The position numbers and the translations under genes are program-made. From assembly GCF_001870465.1 (NCBI RefSeq), contig NZ_MDGK01000003.1, positions 148,290 to 212,289 of the forward strand: DNA of 64,000 nt. Reading direction: 5' to 3'. This DNA comes from Pseudomonas extremorientalis (GTDB lineage Bacteria > Pseudomonadota > Gammaproteobacteria > Pseudomonadales > Pseudomonadaceae). Positions 30,829 to 39,047 of this stretch are shown in pieces. Below the pieces are notes generated by a model that was given only the letters and a program-made list of their open reading frames with translations, had not been told where the DNA came from and searched no databases. Position 1 is the first letter of the stretch, and each line of letters starts with the position of its first letter.

Positions 30829-31677
30829 TTACTTGAACTCAACCGGGAAGCCGATCGCAGGTTCCGGCAGATCCACGCCGAACCATTGCTTGAACGAGGC
30901 CTTGTAGGTGGGGAACTCCACGCCGGTCATGGCTTCATGCAGCGCGGTGTTGACGAAGTTCAGCCAGTCCTGATCGCCACGCTTGACGGCGCACGCATAG
31001 GTTTGCGGGCTCCAGGCGTAAGCCGGGCTGCGGTAGCGGCCTGGGTTCTGCACCATCAGGTACTTGACCGAGGACTGGTCGGTGGCGGCGGCATCGGCGC
31101 GACCGGAGTTCACCGCCTGGTACATCAGGTCGACGCTGTCGTACTGGTCGACCTTGGCTTTGGGCAGCGCCTGGTGCACCAGTTCTTCGGCGTAGACGTT
31201 TTGCAGCACCGCTACGGTGACGCTGTCGCCGGCGGCCTGCAGGTCTTCGATCTCTTTGTACTTGCTGTTGTTGGGCAGCAGCAGGCCCACGCCTTCGCGG
31301 TAGTACGGCAGGGTGAAGGCCACCTGCTGGGCGCGGCTGGCGGTGACGGTGATGAACTGGCAACTCATGTCGACCTTGTCGGTCAGCAGGTTGGGAATCC
31401 GCGCATCAGAGGACTGCACCACGAACTCGACCTTGCTCGGGTCGTTGAACAAGCCTTTGGCCACGATGCGGCCGATGTCGATATCAAAACCCTGCAACTT
31501 GCCATCCGCTCCCTGGAAGTGCCACGGCGCATTGGTACTGCCTGTACCCACGATCAGATGCCCACGCTTGAGCACATCATCGAGCTTGCTGTCCGCCGCC
31601 TGCACTACGCTTACGAGGGAAGCCGATGCGGCGAAGAGAAAAACACACGCTTTGAATACGGAAGGTCGGTGATGCAT
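30829..31677 (-). CDS. Periplasmic amino-acid-type solute-binding protein
   Basis: From the ATG at 31677 (GGAG 10 bases upstream) it has 282 residues. A signal peptide (FKACVFLFAASASLVSVVQA, cleaved before ADSK) is followed by the SBP family 3 fold: LKRGHLIVGTG, FQGADGKLQGFDIDIGRIVA and TASRAQQVAFTLPYYREGVG. The first gene of the leftward operon, it presumably sets what the operon imports. From context I suggest D-glucosaminate, an amino acid in structure. That is inference. Confidence 0.92.
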   Translation of the reverse strand: MHHRPSVFKACVFLFAASASLVSVVQAADSKLDDVLKRGHLIVGTGSTNAPWHFQGADGKLQGFDIDIGRIVAKGLFNDPSKVEFVVQSSDARIPNLLTDKVDMSCQFITVTASRAQQVAFTLPYYREGVGLLLPNNSKYKEIEDLQAAGDSVTVAVLQNVYAEELVHQALPKAKVDQYDSVDLMYQAVNSGRADAAATDQSSVKYLMVQNPGRYRSPAYAWSPQTYACAVKRGDQDWLNFVNTALHEAMTGVEFPTYKASFKQWFGVDLPEPAIGFPVEFK

Positions 31678-32012
31678 GACAAGCACTCCAGGAGTTGTGT
31701 ATTCCGCTATACCGGAACTTAGTATGTAACAACGGAATAGACAGCAGAAAGTGTGCCACACGCGGTAACAGAAAAACATGTGGGAAATAAAATCTTTAAA
31801 AATCAGTTGGATAAATATGAATAGGCGATGAGGCCTTGCGCCACTGCCTACAATCGCTTTGCTACCCAAGACCCCATAGGGCGTGACAGACCCAATCGCA
31901 CGCCCTGCAACGGTGTTACTGCGCACTATCGCAGTGCGTAAGGGCCGTGGAAAAAACGCGATGCTGGGCTAGCATCAATCTAAATTTTACGCAGCACCTG
32001 TAGGAGCCTGCC
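31678..32012. promoter_or_regulatory. Divergent gap upstream of the ABC/dehydratase locus
   Basis: This 335-base gap holds no credible gene and must contain the promoter of the leftward operon. The part next to the binding-protein gene is AT-rich. A dyad CGCACT (31922-31927) / AGTGCG (31933-31938) with outer TTA and TAA is the clearest regulatory candidate. It lies about 245 bases from the binding-protein start and 75 from the small secreted protein, so it could serve either side. Confidence 0.4.
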
Positions 32013-32264
32013 TTGATAAAATTCGGCGTTACCCTGTTAGTGTTCTCCCTTCTCGTGGCCGGCAACGCCTCGGCCAGCAACGACCGTCGCGAATGCAAGG
32101 CAGAGCTGCGCAAGCTGAACGAAGCCTTGAGCACCAATTACACCAGCCAGAACCACCACGGCTACCGCCAGGCAAAAGCCTCTAGGGATAACCTGGAATA
32201 CAAGAAATGCGCGAGCCAGGCGCGCAAGGCGCGGGAACGCGTGGAGCGTGACGCTCACCTGTGA
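32013..32264 (+). CDS. Small exported protein, unknown function, TTG start
   Basis: An 83-residue protein with a clear signal peptide (IKFGVTLLVFSLLVAGNASA) and a mature part of about 60 residues. The mature part is very basic and has two cysteines (RREC and KKCASQ), which could form a disulfide in the periplasm. The start is TTG, with TAGGAG correctly spaced. That ribosome site lies in CCTGTAGGAGCCTGCCTTG, which resembles a decayed REP arm. I recognise no family. Confidence 0.65.
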   Translation: MIKFGVTLLVFSLLVAGNASASNDRRECKAELRKLNEALSTNYTSQNHHGYRQAKASRDNLEYKKCASQARKARERVERDAHL

Positions 32265-32339
32265 AGGTTGACAGTAGACGACAGTGATTCCTCGACTTAG
32301 CGTGGGCAGACACTCGCACTGTCCAGGAGGATCACTATC

Positions 32340-32693
32340 ATGGGAATTGCCACCGCAACCATTACCAACGCCGAGGAATATGAAAAGGTACTGAGTACCT
32401 CCCACCCCGTGTTTCTGTTGTTTGTTTCAGCTCACTGCCCGGCGTGCGCGGACGCCGGCCCATTGTTCGAACTGATTGCTGCCAAGTATCCCGATATCGT
32501 GAGCCTGGTACTGGACTGCGCAAACACCCCGAAACATCCCCATGTCACGGGCACGCCTACCTTGTTGGTTTACTTCATGGGCGAACTGATGGAAATTCTC
32601 AAGGGTTTCGGCCCCATTGAAGATCAGGAAAAAACTGTGGAAGAGCTTTTCAACCGCTACACCCAGTGCCCCCTCTTGCACAGTGCGACCTAG
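32340..32693 (+). CDS. Thioredoxin-like protein with CPAC active site
   Basis: A 117-residue cytoplasmic thioredoxin-fold protein. The redox pair is Cys33-Pro-Ala-Cys36 in SAHCPACADAG, and the cis-proline loop is VTGTPTLLVYF (Pro73). A CPAC centre differs from the CGPC of classical thioredoxin. An extra Cys60 and a terminal TQCPLL add two further cysteines. An AGGAGG ribosome site lies a little upstream. The partner is unknown and no oxidoreductase neighbour is seen. Confidence 0.8.
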   Translation: MGIATATITNAEEYEKVLSTSHPVFLLFVSAHCPACADAGPLFELIAAKYPDIVSLVLDCANTPKHPHVTGTPTLLVYFMGELMEILKGFGPIEDQEKTVEELFNRYTQCPLLHSAT

Positions 32694-32735
32694 CGTCCAG
32701 GCTGCTCAAAGCAGGCTCAGCCACCAGATTCAGCA

Positions 32736-32957
32736 ATGTTCAAGACCATTGAAATCGAAGTCCTGAAACAACGCCCCTCGCCCGCCCTGCAACTTGAGTT
32801 CGCCCAGCATGATTTCGAGCGACTCAAGTCATTCTGCCTGCTGATCTACATCGCGATCATCCCATTGGTTACTCATCCGCTGATCAAAGGCTTGTCGATG
32901 GATCTGCAGCCCAGCGGGGCGATCCTGACAGGGCTTGCGTTTCACACGCGCGCATAA
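32736..32957 (+). CDS. Possible small membrane protein, uncertain
   Basis: A 73-codon open frame encodes MFKTIEIEVLKQRPSPALQL, then one hydrophobic stretch, FCLLIYIAIIPLVTHPLI (about residues 32-50). No clear ribosome site precedes the ATG and I recognise no family. The frame fits the gap between the thioredoxin-like gene and the next membrane protein, but it may not be expressed. Confidence 0.35.
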   Translation: MFKTIEIEVLKQRPSPALQLEFAQHDFERLKSFCLLIYIAIIPLVTHPLIKGLSMDLQPSGAILTGLAFHTRA

Positions 32958-33094
32958 ACCGATCACGCCCCGTGCGTGACAGACAGCGCATCGAAATGCT
33001 TTACCGGGCGGCCACTTACTGGATAATAGCCAAATGCCTTCATTGAGTTAATGTTCGGCACCACCTCTACCGCCTCGATGGATTTCTTCTGCGT

Positions 33095-33838
33095 ATGGAC
33101 ACTCCGCTGCTTCCGCAAAAACGCCTCAATGCTGCAATCACCAAAGTCATGGCCGGTATCAGCGCAACGCTGGGCGCCATGTGGGCGCTGATCACCTATG
33201 TGTTTCCCGATCCCAGCGTGTTCGGCTTTGGCTTTCTCAACTGGAAAAACTTGATTCTGGTGATCAGCGTGTTCTTGTTCCTCGCGGCACTGTCTATTGG
33301 CTGGCAGGCGCGTCGGCTGCCGGATGCGATAAAAGGCACGCTTTCGGTGATCCTGGCCGTATTACTCGCCGGTGGTTTTTTCATTTTGGGCAGCGAGTAC
33401 GCCAGACCCACTTTCGAATTTGCCCAATCGCAAAAGCTGATGACTGAAAATGACGGCGCCAACCTGTTTGGCAAGCGTATCGAGTTGGTCGACGGTGTAC
33501 GCATCGAACTGCTGGAATGTGAGCAGATTGGCCAGGCACCGAGCTGCCTGCTGGAACTGACCAACACCCATGTCGACCGCGTAATGCGCGACCTTAAGCA
33601 AAGTACCCTGTTTGAAAAAACCGGCGGCTCCCTGGATGTCGAGCAACTGCAGGTCGGCCAGTCGAAGTCTGACCAATGGAACGCCTTTGCGCTGATACGT
33701 AATGTGCCGACCCGCGTGACGATGGTGTTCCAGCCCGTGCGCGGGAAACTCGAGAGCATCCCGGCACTCAAGATCAGATTTCGCAGCCTCAAGGGTGAGG
33801 ATAACGTGGTGAAATTCAGTGGCGTGGCGATTAACTGA
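33095..33838 (+). CDS. Membrane protein with three N-terminal helices and a C-terminal beta-rich domain, unknown
   Basis: A 247-residue protein. Hydrophobic segments lie at about residues 19-40 (AGISATLGAMWALITYVF), 50-70 (NLILVISVFLFLAALSIGW) and 80-100 (LSVILAVLLAGGFFILG). The remaining 140 residues are soluble and look beta-rich, with one cysteine pair (ELLECEQ and APSCLLEL) that resembles extracytoplasmic ligand or carbohydrate modules. The next gene starts 10 bases later, so they are probably co-expressed. No family recognised. Confidence 0.72.
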   Translation: MDTPLLPQKRLNAAITKVMAGISATLGAMWALITYVFPDPSVFGFGFLNWKNLILVISVFLFLAALSIGWQARRLPDAIKGTLSVILAVLLAGGFFILGSEYARPTFEFAQSQKLMTENDGANLFGKRIELVDGVRIELLECEQIGQAPSCLLELTNTHVDRVMRDLKQSTLFEKTGGSLDVEQLQVGQSKSDQWNAFALIRNVPTRVTMVFQPVRGKLESIPALKIRFRSLKGEDNVVKFSGVAIN

Positions 33839-33848
33839 GGGGATGGAT

Positions 33849-34805
33849 ATGAGCACCGCAACTGCAACAGAGAGCGCCGACCAACCCTGGGAAGATACGT
33901 TGATTTTGGCGTTTCGCGATATTCAGTGGATCCTTCACCGCAAAAAACAGCAGGCACTGATTTCAGACGCGCTTGAACGGCTCATCCTGAACAATCACTT
34001 GCTGCTGTGCGATCCCTCAGACCAGAAACAGCAAAACACCTGTAATGAGGCCAAGGAAAAGCTCAACCTGGCAGTGGAAAAAATGGCCGCAACACCGCCA
34101 CTCCTCGCGAAATTGGACGGCAAGGCCGAAAGTGCAGCGGGCGATGTGCTAACCGCCCATGAAGACAGATTCTTCCTGATTGAATTCAAATCAGACATCA
34201 GTACCAGAAGCTCCGAATACACCAAATTCCTGGGGATTCTGATGCGGCTGATCGATCCCGAAGACAACCACGTATTGATCAGCCGGTCAAAGAAGGGGCA
34301 TTTTTTTGTCACGCAGAGGCCAGACGCATCCGCACCCTCTACCCCAAACCTGCGCAAGCTCACAATGGAGGCCTACACTTACTACGACGCAATCACCCAG
34401 CCCCACTTAAAACCGACTGCGGCGATCCCCGTGCACACGCTCCTGGCAGAAAAACGCCACGGCCTGTCGCTGGCCCACATGGCGGACTACCTTCAACTGC
34501 TCTGTAACACACATGTCGATGACGCAGCAGGCCGCGCTCACCCGATGAAAGTGGCGGTGGCAAGTGCATCCGGGGTGTTCTGGCCGATAGCCGACCTCTC
34601 GGAGCTGACTGCATTGGCCGGTCTGTTCAACGCGACCGCAGGGCCGTCGCGCCCAACACACTCGGCCTTTGGCACTGCAAACGCCGAACACCTGAAAGGC
34701 ATCGTCGGCGCCTTCCGGAAAAAGACACTCGAAGAGCAAAAAGCCGCGCTCAGGCGTGACGGCAGAACATCCGGCGGCGCCCCTCCAGGCATCAATCGAA
34801 GTTGA
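33849..34805 (+). CDS. Uncharacterised protein with a PD-(D/E)XK nuclease-like core
   Basis: A 318-residue soluble protein. I chose the ATG at 33849, spaced 7 bases from GAGGGG. Its middle suggests the alpha-beta-beta-beta-alpha-beta nuclease core: an N-terminal helix with Glu15 (PWEDTLILAFRDIQWIL), then Asp99 (AAGDVLTAHED) followed after 12 residues by Glu112-Phe-Lys114 in RFFLIEFKSD. A helix (SSEYTKFLGILMRLI) and a strand pair (HVLISRSKKGHFFV) come next. The C-terminal half is not recognised. It is paired with the membrane protein before it. The nuclease reading is a motif inference. Confidence 0.6.
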   Translation: MSTATATESADQPWEDTLILAFRDIQWILHRKKQQALISDALERLILNNHLLLCDPSDQKQQNTCNEAKEKLNLAVEKMAATPPLLAKLDGKAESAAGDVLTAHEDRFFLIEFKSDISTRSSEYTKFLGILMRLIDPEDNHVLISRSKKGHFFVTQRPDASAPSTPNLRKLTMEAYTYYDAITQPHLKPTAAIPVHTLLAEKRHGLSLAHMADYLQLLCNTHVDDAAGRAHPMKVAVASASGVFWPIADLSELTALAGLFNATAGPSRPTHSAFGTANAEHLKGIVGAFRKKTLEEQKAALRRDGRTSGGAPPGINRS

Positions 34806-34826
34806 GCGGCAACGCTCAAGCCCCCA

Positions 34827-36389
34827 TCAGGAACCCACACACCGAAGCAGGCTGACCTGCGTCACGCGGCGGTCCTCCACCGCCGCCACCGTCAGGCGCC
34901 AGCCCTCATGTTCCAGGCTATCGCCCACCACTGGCAGGCGGTCGAGCAGGCTCATGACCAGACCGGCCAGGGTCTGGTAGTCCTCGGTCGCCGTCGCCTT
35001 GAAACCGGTACGCTGGCGGACCAGGTTGAGGTTCAAGGCACCATTGGCGCGAAAGCCATCGCCTTCCTCGACGATATCCGGCCCCTCGATTTCGCTGGCA
35101 TCCGGCAACTCACCGGCAATGGACTCGAGAATGTCGGTCATGCTCAACACGCCCATAAAGTCACCGAATTCGTTGATCACGAACGCAATGTGCGTGGATT
35201 CCTGACGCATCTGCTCCAGCGCATTGAGGACCGAAAAGCTGTCGAGCAAGTTGATCGCCCGACGCGCCAGGTGCTCCAGGTTCGGCTCGTTGCCGGCCAG
35301 ATACTCCTTGAGCAATTCCTTCTTGTGCACGAAGCCCAGCGGCTCATCGACGGCGCCATTGCGGATCAACGGCAGTCGCGAATAGGACGAGTGCATCAGT
35401 TTCAGACGGATACTGTCGGGATCGTCCGCCAGATCGATGCAATCGACCTTGGCCCGCGGCGTCATCAGCGTGCGGATCGGTCGCTCGGCCAGTTGCAGCA
35501 CGCCGCTGATCATCACGCGCTCACGTCGATCAAACAGCGGGCCTTGGGTGGCATCCGGCTCGCCGAGCAGGTCGGCCACCTCTTCACCCACCTCCTCCAC
35601 CGCCAGGCTGCGACCGCCGAGCAAACGCATCACCGCATGAGCGGTACGCTCGCGCACTGGCAACACGCCTTGCGCCGACTTCTTGCGGCGTGAACGGGCG
35701 ATCTGGTTGAACACTTCGATCAGGATCGAGAAGCCGATGGCGGCGTACAGGTAACCCTTGGGAATATGAAACCCCAGGCCTTCGGCGGTCAGGGCGAAAC
35801 CGATCATCATCAGGAAGCCCAGGCACAGCATGATCACCGTCGGGTGCGCGTTGACGAAGCGTGTCAGCGGCTTGCTCGCCACGATCATCAGGCCGATGGA
35901 CACGATCACCGCGATCATCATCACCGCCAGTTCGTCCACCATGCCCACGGCGGTAATCACCGCATCCAGGGAGAATACCGCGTCGAGCACCACGATCTGC
36001 GCCACGATCGGCCAGAACATCGCGTAGGCCACATTGCCGGTGCGCTGGGCCACATGCCCCTCGAGGCGTTCATGCAATTCCATGGTGGCCTTGAAGAGCA
36101 GGAACACACCACCAAACAGCATGATCAGGTCGCGGCCGGAGAAGCTCTTGTCGAACACCTCGAACAACGGCTGGGTGAGGGTCACCAACCAGGAAATACT
36201 CGCCAACAGGCCCAGGCGCATCAGCAACGCCAGGGACAGGCCGATCAAGCGCGCACGGTCACGCTGCTCCGGCGGCAGCTTGTCCGCCAGGATCGCGATA
36301 AACACCAGGTTGTCGATGCCCAGTACCAGTTCCAGCACAATCAAGGTCAACAGGCCGAGCCAGGCCGTTGGATCCGCTAACCATTCCAT
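34827..36389 (-). CDS. TerC-family membrane protein fused to CBS pair and CorC/HlyC domain
   Basis: A 520-residue protein of the YegH/YoaE type. Seven or so membrane helices (about residues 1-235) carry the TerC acidic motifs [18 protein letters not shown] and [21 protein letters not shown] pair (about 305-430, [37 protein letters not shown]) and a C-terminal transporter-associated domain (about 440-520) follow. TerC proteins are linked to metal export, manganese in particular. The CorC part resembles magnesium/cobalt efflux regulators. A metal exporter gated by a nucleotide sensor is plausible. Confidence 0.92.
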   Translation of the reverse strand: MEWLADPTAWLGLLTLIVLELVLGIDNLVFIAILADKLPPEQRDRARLIGLSLALLMRLGLLASISWLVTLTQPLFEVFDKSFSGRDLIMLFGGVFLLFKATMELHERLEGHVAQRTGNVAYAMFWPIVAQIVVLDAVFSLDAVITAVGMVDELAVMMIAVIVSIGLMIVASKPLTRFVNAHPTVIMLCLGFLMMIGFALTAEGLGFHIPKGYLYAAIGFSILIEVFNQIARSRRKKSAQGVLPVRERTAHAVMRLLGGRSLAVEEVGEEVADLLGEPDATQGPLFDRRERVMISGVLQLAERPIRTLMTPRAKVDCIDLADDPDSIRLKLMHSSYSRLPLIRNGAVDEPLGFVHKKELLKEYLAGNEPNLEHLARRAINLLDSFSVLNALEQMRQESTHIAFVINEFGDFMGVLSMTDILESIAGELPDASEIEGPDIVEEGDGFRANGALNLNLVRQRTGFKATATEDYQTLAGLVMSLLDRLPVVGDSLEHEGWRLTVAAVEDRRVTQVSLLRCVGS

Positions 36390-36859
36390 TTATTGAGTCT
36401 CTTCAGTCATCGATTTTCAGAATGCCGGGCACGGCAGAGTGCGGTCAGTGGACCGGTAAAAGGTTAGCAGTCGGAATACGGGGTGCTTCAGCGGGAACAG
36501 CGACAGAGGATGTCTTGGGGAAAGACGACTGGGAGGCTCCGAGAGGGTGTTCATGCAAATCCTGCAATGACAAAAGGACTTGAATCGTACAGTCGAAAGG
36601 GAAAATCCCCACAACCCAAAACTATTACAAGATCTGTAAAACCTTCGAAACCAGTTCGATCATTTGATCATTGCGTGAAATTATTATCAGCATAAATGCC
36701 TACTTGTCTTTGGTGCGAAGCTCTAAAAACCAATAAATCAGCCTATTTCTGAGTTTTATACGAAAGCATTTGACTGATCAGATTTTCATTTGATAAACAT
36801 ATGATCAGCACAAAGCAATGAATGAACGACTGACTACAACAATAAATGGGGTGCTCATC
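36390..36859. promoter_or_regulatory. Divergent gap upstream of the sugar-binding protein gene
   Basis: This 470-base gap has no credible gene, and its right half is strongly AT-rich. CATTTGA recurs at 36661, 36767 and 36787. TGATCA recurs at 36665, 36775 and 36802, suggesting a repeated operator. A weak sigma-70 candidate is TTGACT (36770-36775), 16 bases, GATAAA (36792-36797). Confidence 0.45.
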
Positions 36860-37867
36860 ATGAAACTTGCTACGACCTTCGCCGCCGCTGCGGCCCTCTC
36901 CCTCCTCGCCAGCAGCATCGCCCTGGCCGCCGACGGCAAGACCTACAAGGTCGGCGCCGCGGTCTACGGTCTCAAGGGCCAATTCATGCAGAACTGGGTA
37001 CGCGAACTCAAGGAGCACCCCGCCGTGAAAGACGGCACCGTGCAATTGACCGTATTCGACGGCAACTACGACGCGCTGACTCAGAACAACCAGATCGAAA
37101 ACATGGTGACCCAGCACTACGACGCCATCCTCTTCGTGCCCATCGACACCAAGGCTGGCGTCGGCACCGTGAAGCAGGCCATAAGTAACGACGTGGTGGT
37201 CATCGCCTCCAATACGAAAGTTGCCGATGCCGCCGTCCCCTACGTGGGTAACGACGATGTAGAGGGCGGCCGCCTGCAGGCCCAGGCCATGGTCGACAAA
37301 CTCAACGGCAAGGGCAATGTGGTGATCATCCAGGGCCCCATTGGTCAGTCGGCACAGATCGACCGGGAAAAAGGCGAGCTGGAAGTGCTGGGCAAGCACC
37401 CGGACATCAAGATCATCGAGAAAAAGACCGCCAACTGGGACCGCGCCCAGGCCATGGCGCTGACGGAGGACTGGCTGAACGCCCACCCCAAAGGCATCAA
37501 CGGCGTCATCGCGCAGAACGACGACATGGCCCTCGGCGCGGTACAGGCCCTGAAATCCCACGGCCTGACGTCCAAGGATGTACCGGTTACCTCCATCGAC
37601 GGCATGCCGGATGCCATCCAGGCCGCGAAAAAAGACGAAGTCACCACCTTCCTGCAGGATGCCCAGGCCCAGTCCCAGGGTGCGCTGGACGTGGCCCTGC
37701 GCGCCCTGGCCGGCAGCGACTACAAGCCCCGGTCGGTGATCTGGGAACGCTATGCCAAGGACGTGCAATGGGCTGACGGCACCGCGAAGAACTACATCCT
37801 GCCCTGGGTGCCAGTAACCAACGCCAACGCCGATGCGCTGTACAAGCAAGTCAGCGGCGCCAAGTAA
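36860..37867 (+). CDS. Periplasmic sugar/polyol-binding protein (RbsB-like)
   Basis: A 335-residue ABC solute-binding protein. The signal peptide (KLATTFAAAAALSLLASSIA) is cleaved near LA-ADGK. The type I periplasmic fold shows VGAAVYGLKGQFMQNWVREL, QIENMVTQHYDAILFVPIDT, GNVVIIQGPIGQSAQIDREKG in parts, and GVIAQNDDMALGAVQAL. GGGGTG precedes the ATG at 36860. No permease or ATPase gene lies nearby, and a polyol dehydrogenase follows. The ligand is probably a sugar alcohol. Confidence 0.9.
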   Translation: MKLATTFAAAAALSLLASSIALAADGKTYKVGAAVYGLKGQFMQNWVRELKEHPAVKDGTVQLTVFDGNYDALTQNNQIENMVTQHYDAILFVPIDTKAGVGTVKQAISNDVVVIASNTKVADAAVPYVGNDDVEGGRLQAQAMVDKLNGKGNVVIIQGPIGQSAQIDREKGELEVLGKHPDIKIIEKKTANWDRAQAMALTEDWLNAHPKGINGVIAQNDDMALGAVQALKSHGLTSKDVPVTSIDGMPDAIQAAKKDEVTTFLQDAQAQSQGALDVALRALAGSDYKPRSVIWERYAKDVQWADGTAKNYILPWVPVTNANADALYKQVSGAK

Positions 37868-37880
37868 GCCGTAGCCGGTT

Positions 37881-37905
37881 GATCGCTCCCCGCATGGGAG
37901 CGATC
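37881..37905 (+). terminator. Hairpin between binding-protein and dehydrogenase genes
   Basis: GATCGCTCCC (37881-37890) pairs perfectly with GGGAGCGATC (37896-37905) around CGCAT. A short U-rich run follows. It probably terminates part of the transcription, giving more binding protein than dehydrogenase. Confidence 0.65.
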
Positions 37906-37931
37906 CGTTCATCTTTGTTGTGAGGCCTGCC

Positions 37932-39047
37932 ATGTCCACCGTCACCGAACGCCCGCAAGAACACCTGCACCCCGTCATCCCGAAAACCATGCAGGCCGTG
38001 GTCTGCCATGGCCCGGAAGACTACCGGCTGGAAACCGTCGACGTGCCCACCCCCGGCCCCGAGGAAATCCTCACCAAGGTCGAGTTGTGCGGGATCTGCA
38101 TGGGCGACATCAAGACCTATCGCGGCGCGCCGTCGTTCTGGGGCGACGCCGAGCAACCACGCTATGTGAAACCGCCGATGATCCCCGGCCATGAATTCGT
38201 GTGCCGCGTGGTCGCCCTGGGCCCAGGCGCGGACAAGCGCGGCGTGAAGATCGGCGACCGGGTCATTTCCGAGCAGATCGTGCCGTGCTGGGGCTGCCGC
38301 TTCTGCAACCACGGCCAGTACTGGATGTGCCAGAAACACGACCTGTATGGCTTCCAGAACAACGTGCAGGGCGCCATGGCCCAGTACATGATCTTCACCA
38401 AGGAAGGCATCATCCATAAGGTTCCGGACTCCATCGCCCCGGATGAAGCGATCCTGATCGAACCCCTGGCCTGCTCGCTGCACGCTGCCGAGCGCGCCAA
38501 TGTGGATTTCGACGATGTCGTGGTGGTCGCCGGCGCCGGCACCCTGGGCCTGGGCATCATTGGTGCGGTGCGCATGCGCCATCCGAAGAAACTCATCGTG
38601 CTGGACATGAAACCGGAACGCGCCGCCCTCGCCCTGCGCATGGGCGCCGACGAAGTGTGGAACCCGGCCGAAGTCGATGTACTGGCGAAGATCCGCGACA
38701 TCACCGATGGCTACGGCTGCGACATCTACATCGAAGCCACCGGTCATCACAAGGCCGTGAACCAGGGCCTGGCGATGCTGCGCAAGCTGGGGCGGTTCGT
38801 CGAGTTCAGCGTGTTCAATGACGAGGCCACGGTGGATTGGTCGATCATCGGCGACCGCAAGGAACTGGATGTGCTCGGCTCGCACCTGGGGCCTTACATG
38901 TACCCGCGCGCCATCGACTTTATCGGCAACCGCAAGATCGACATGCGCGACGTGGTCACCCACAAGTTCGCCCTGGCGGACTTCAAGGAAGCGTTCGCAG
39001 TAATGGAGCGCGGCGACAAGTCCCTCAAGGTAGTGCTTGAGCCTTGA
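37932..39047 (+). CDS. Zinc-dependent polyol dehydrogenase, erythritol/L-threitol dehydrogenase type
   Basis: A 371-residue MDR enzyme from the ATG at 37932 (GTGAGG upstream). Catalytic zinc is bound by the cysteine of ELCGICMGD and the GHE of IPGHEFVCRVV. The structural zinc site is C-W-G-C-R-F-C then C seven residues on (CWGCRFCNHGQYWMC). The NAD site is VVAGAGTLGLGIIG. The opening, MSTVTERPQEHLHPVIPKTM, and the overall pattern resemble enzymes annotated as erythritol/L-threitol dehydrogenase. The tail overlaps the convergent lysR by 23 bases. Confidence 0.85.
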   Translation: MSTVTERPQEHLHPVIPKTMQAVVCHGPEDYRLETVDVPTPGPEEILTKVELCGICMGDIKTYRGAPSFWGDAEQPRYVKPPMIPGHEFVCRVVALGPGADKRGVKIGDRVISEQIVPCWGCRFCNHGQYWMCQKHDLYGFQNNVQGAMAQYMIFTKEGIIHKVPDSIAPDEAILIEPLACSLHAAERANVDFDDVVVVAGAGTLGLGIIGAVRMRHPKKLIVLDMKPERAALALRMGADEVWNPAEVDVLAKIRDITDGYGCDIYIEATGHHKAVNQGLAMLRKLGRFVEFSVFNDEATVDWSIIGDRKELDVLGSHLGPYMYPRAIDFIGNRKIDMRDVVTHKFALADFKEAFAVMERGDKSLKVVLEP

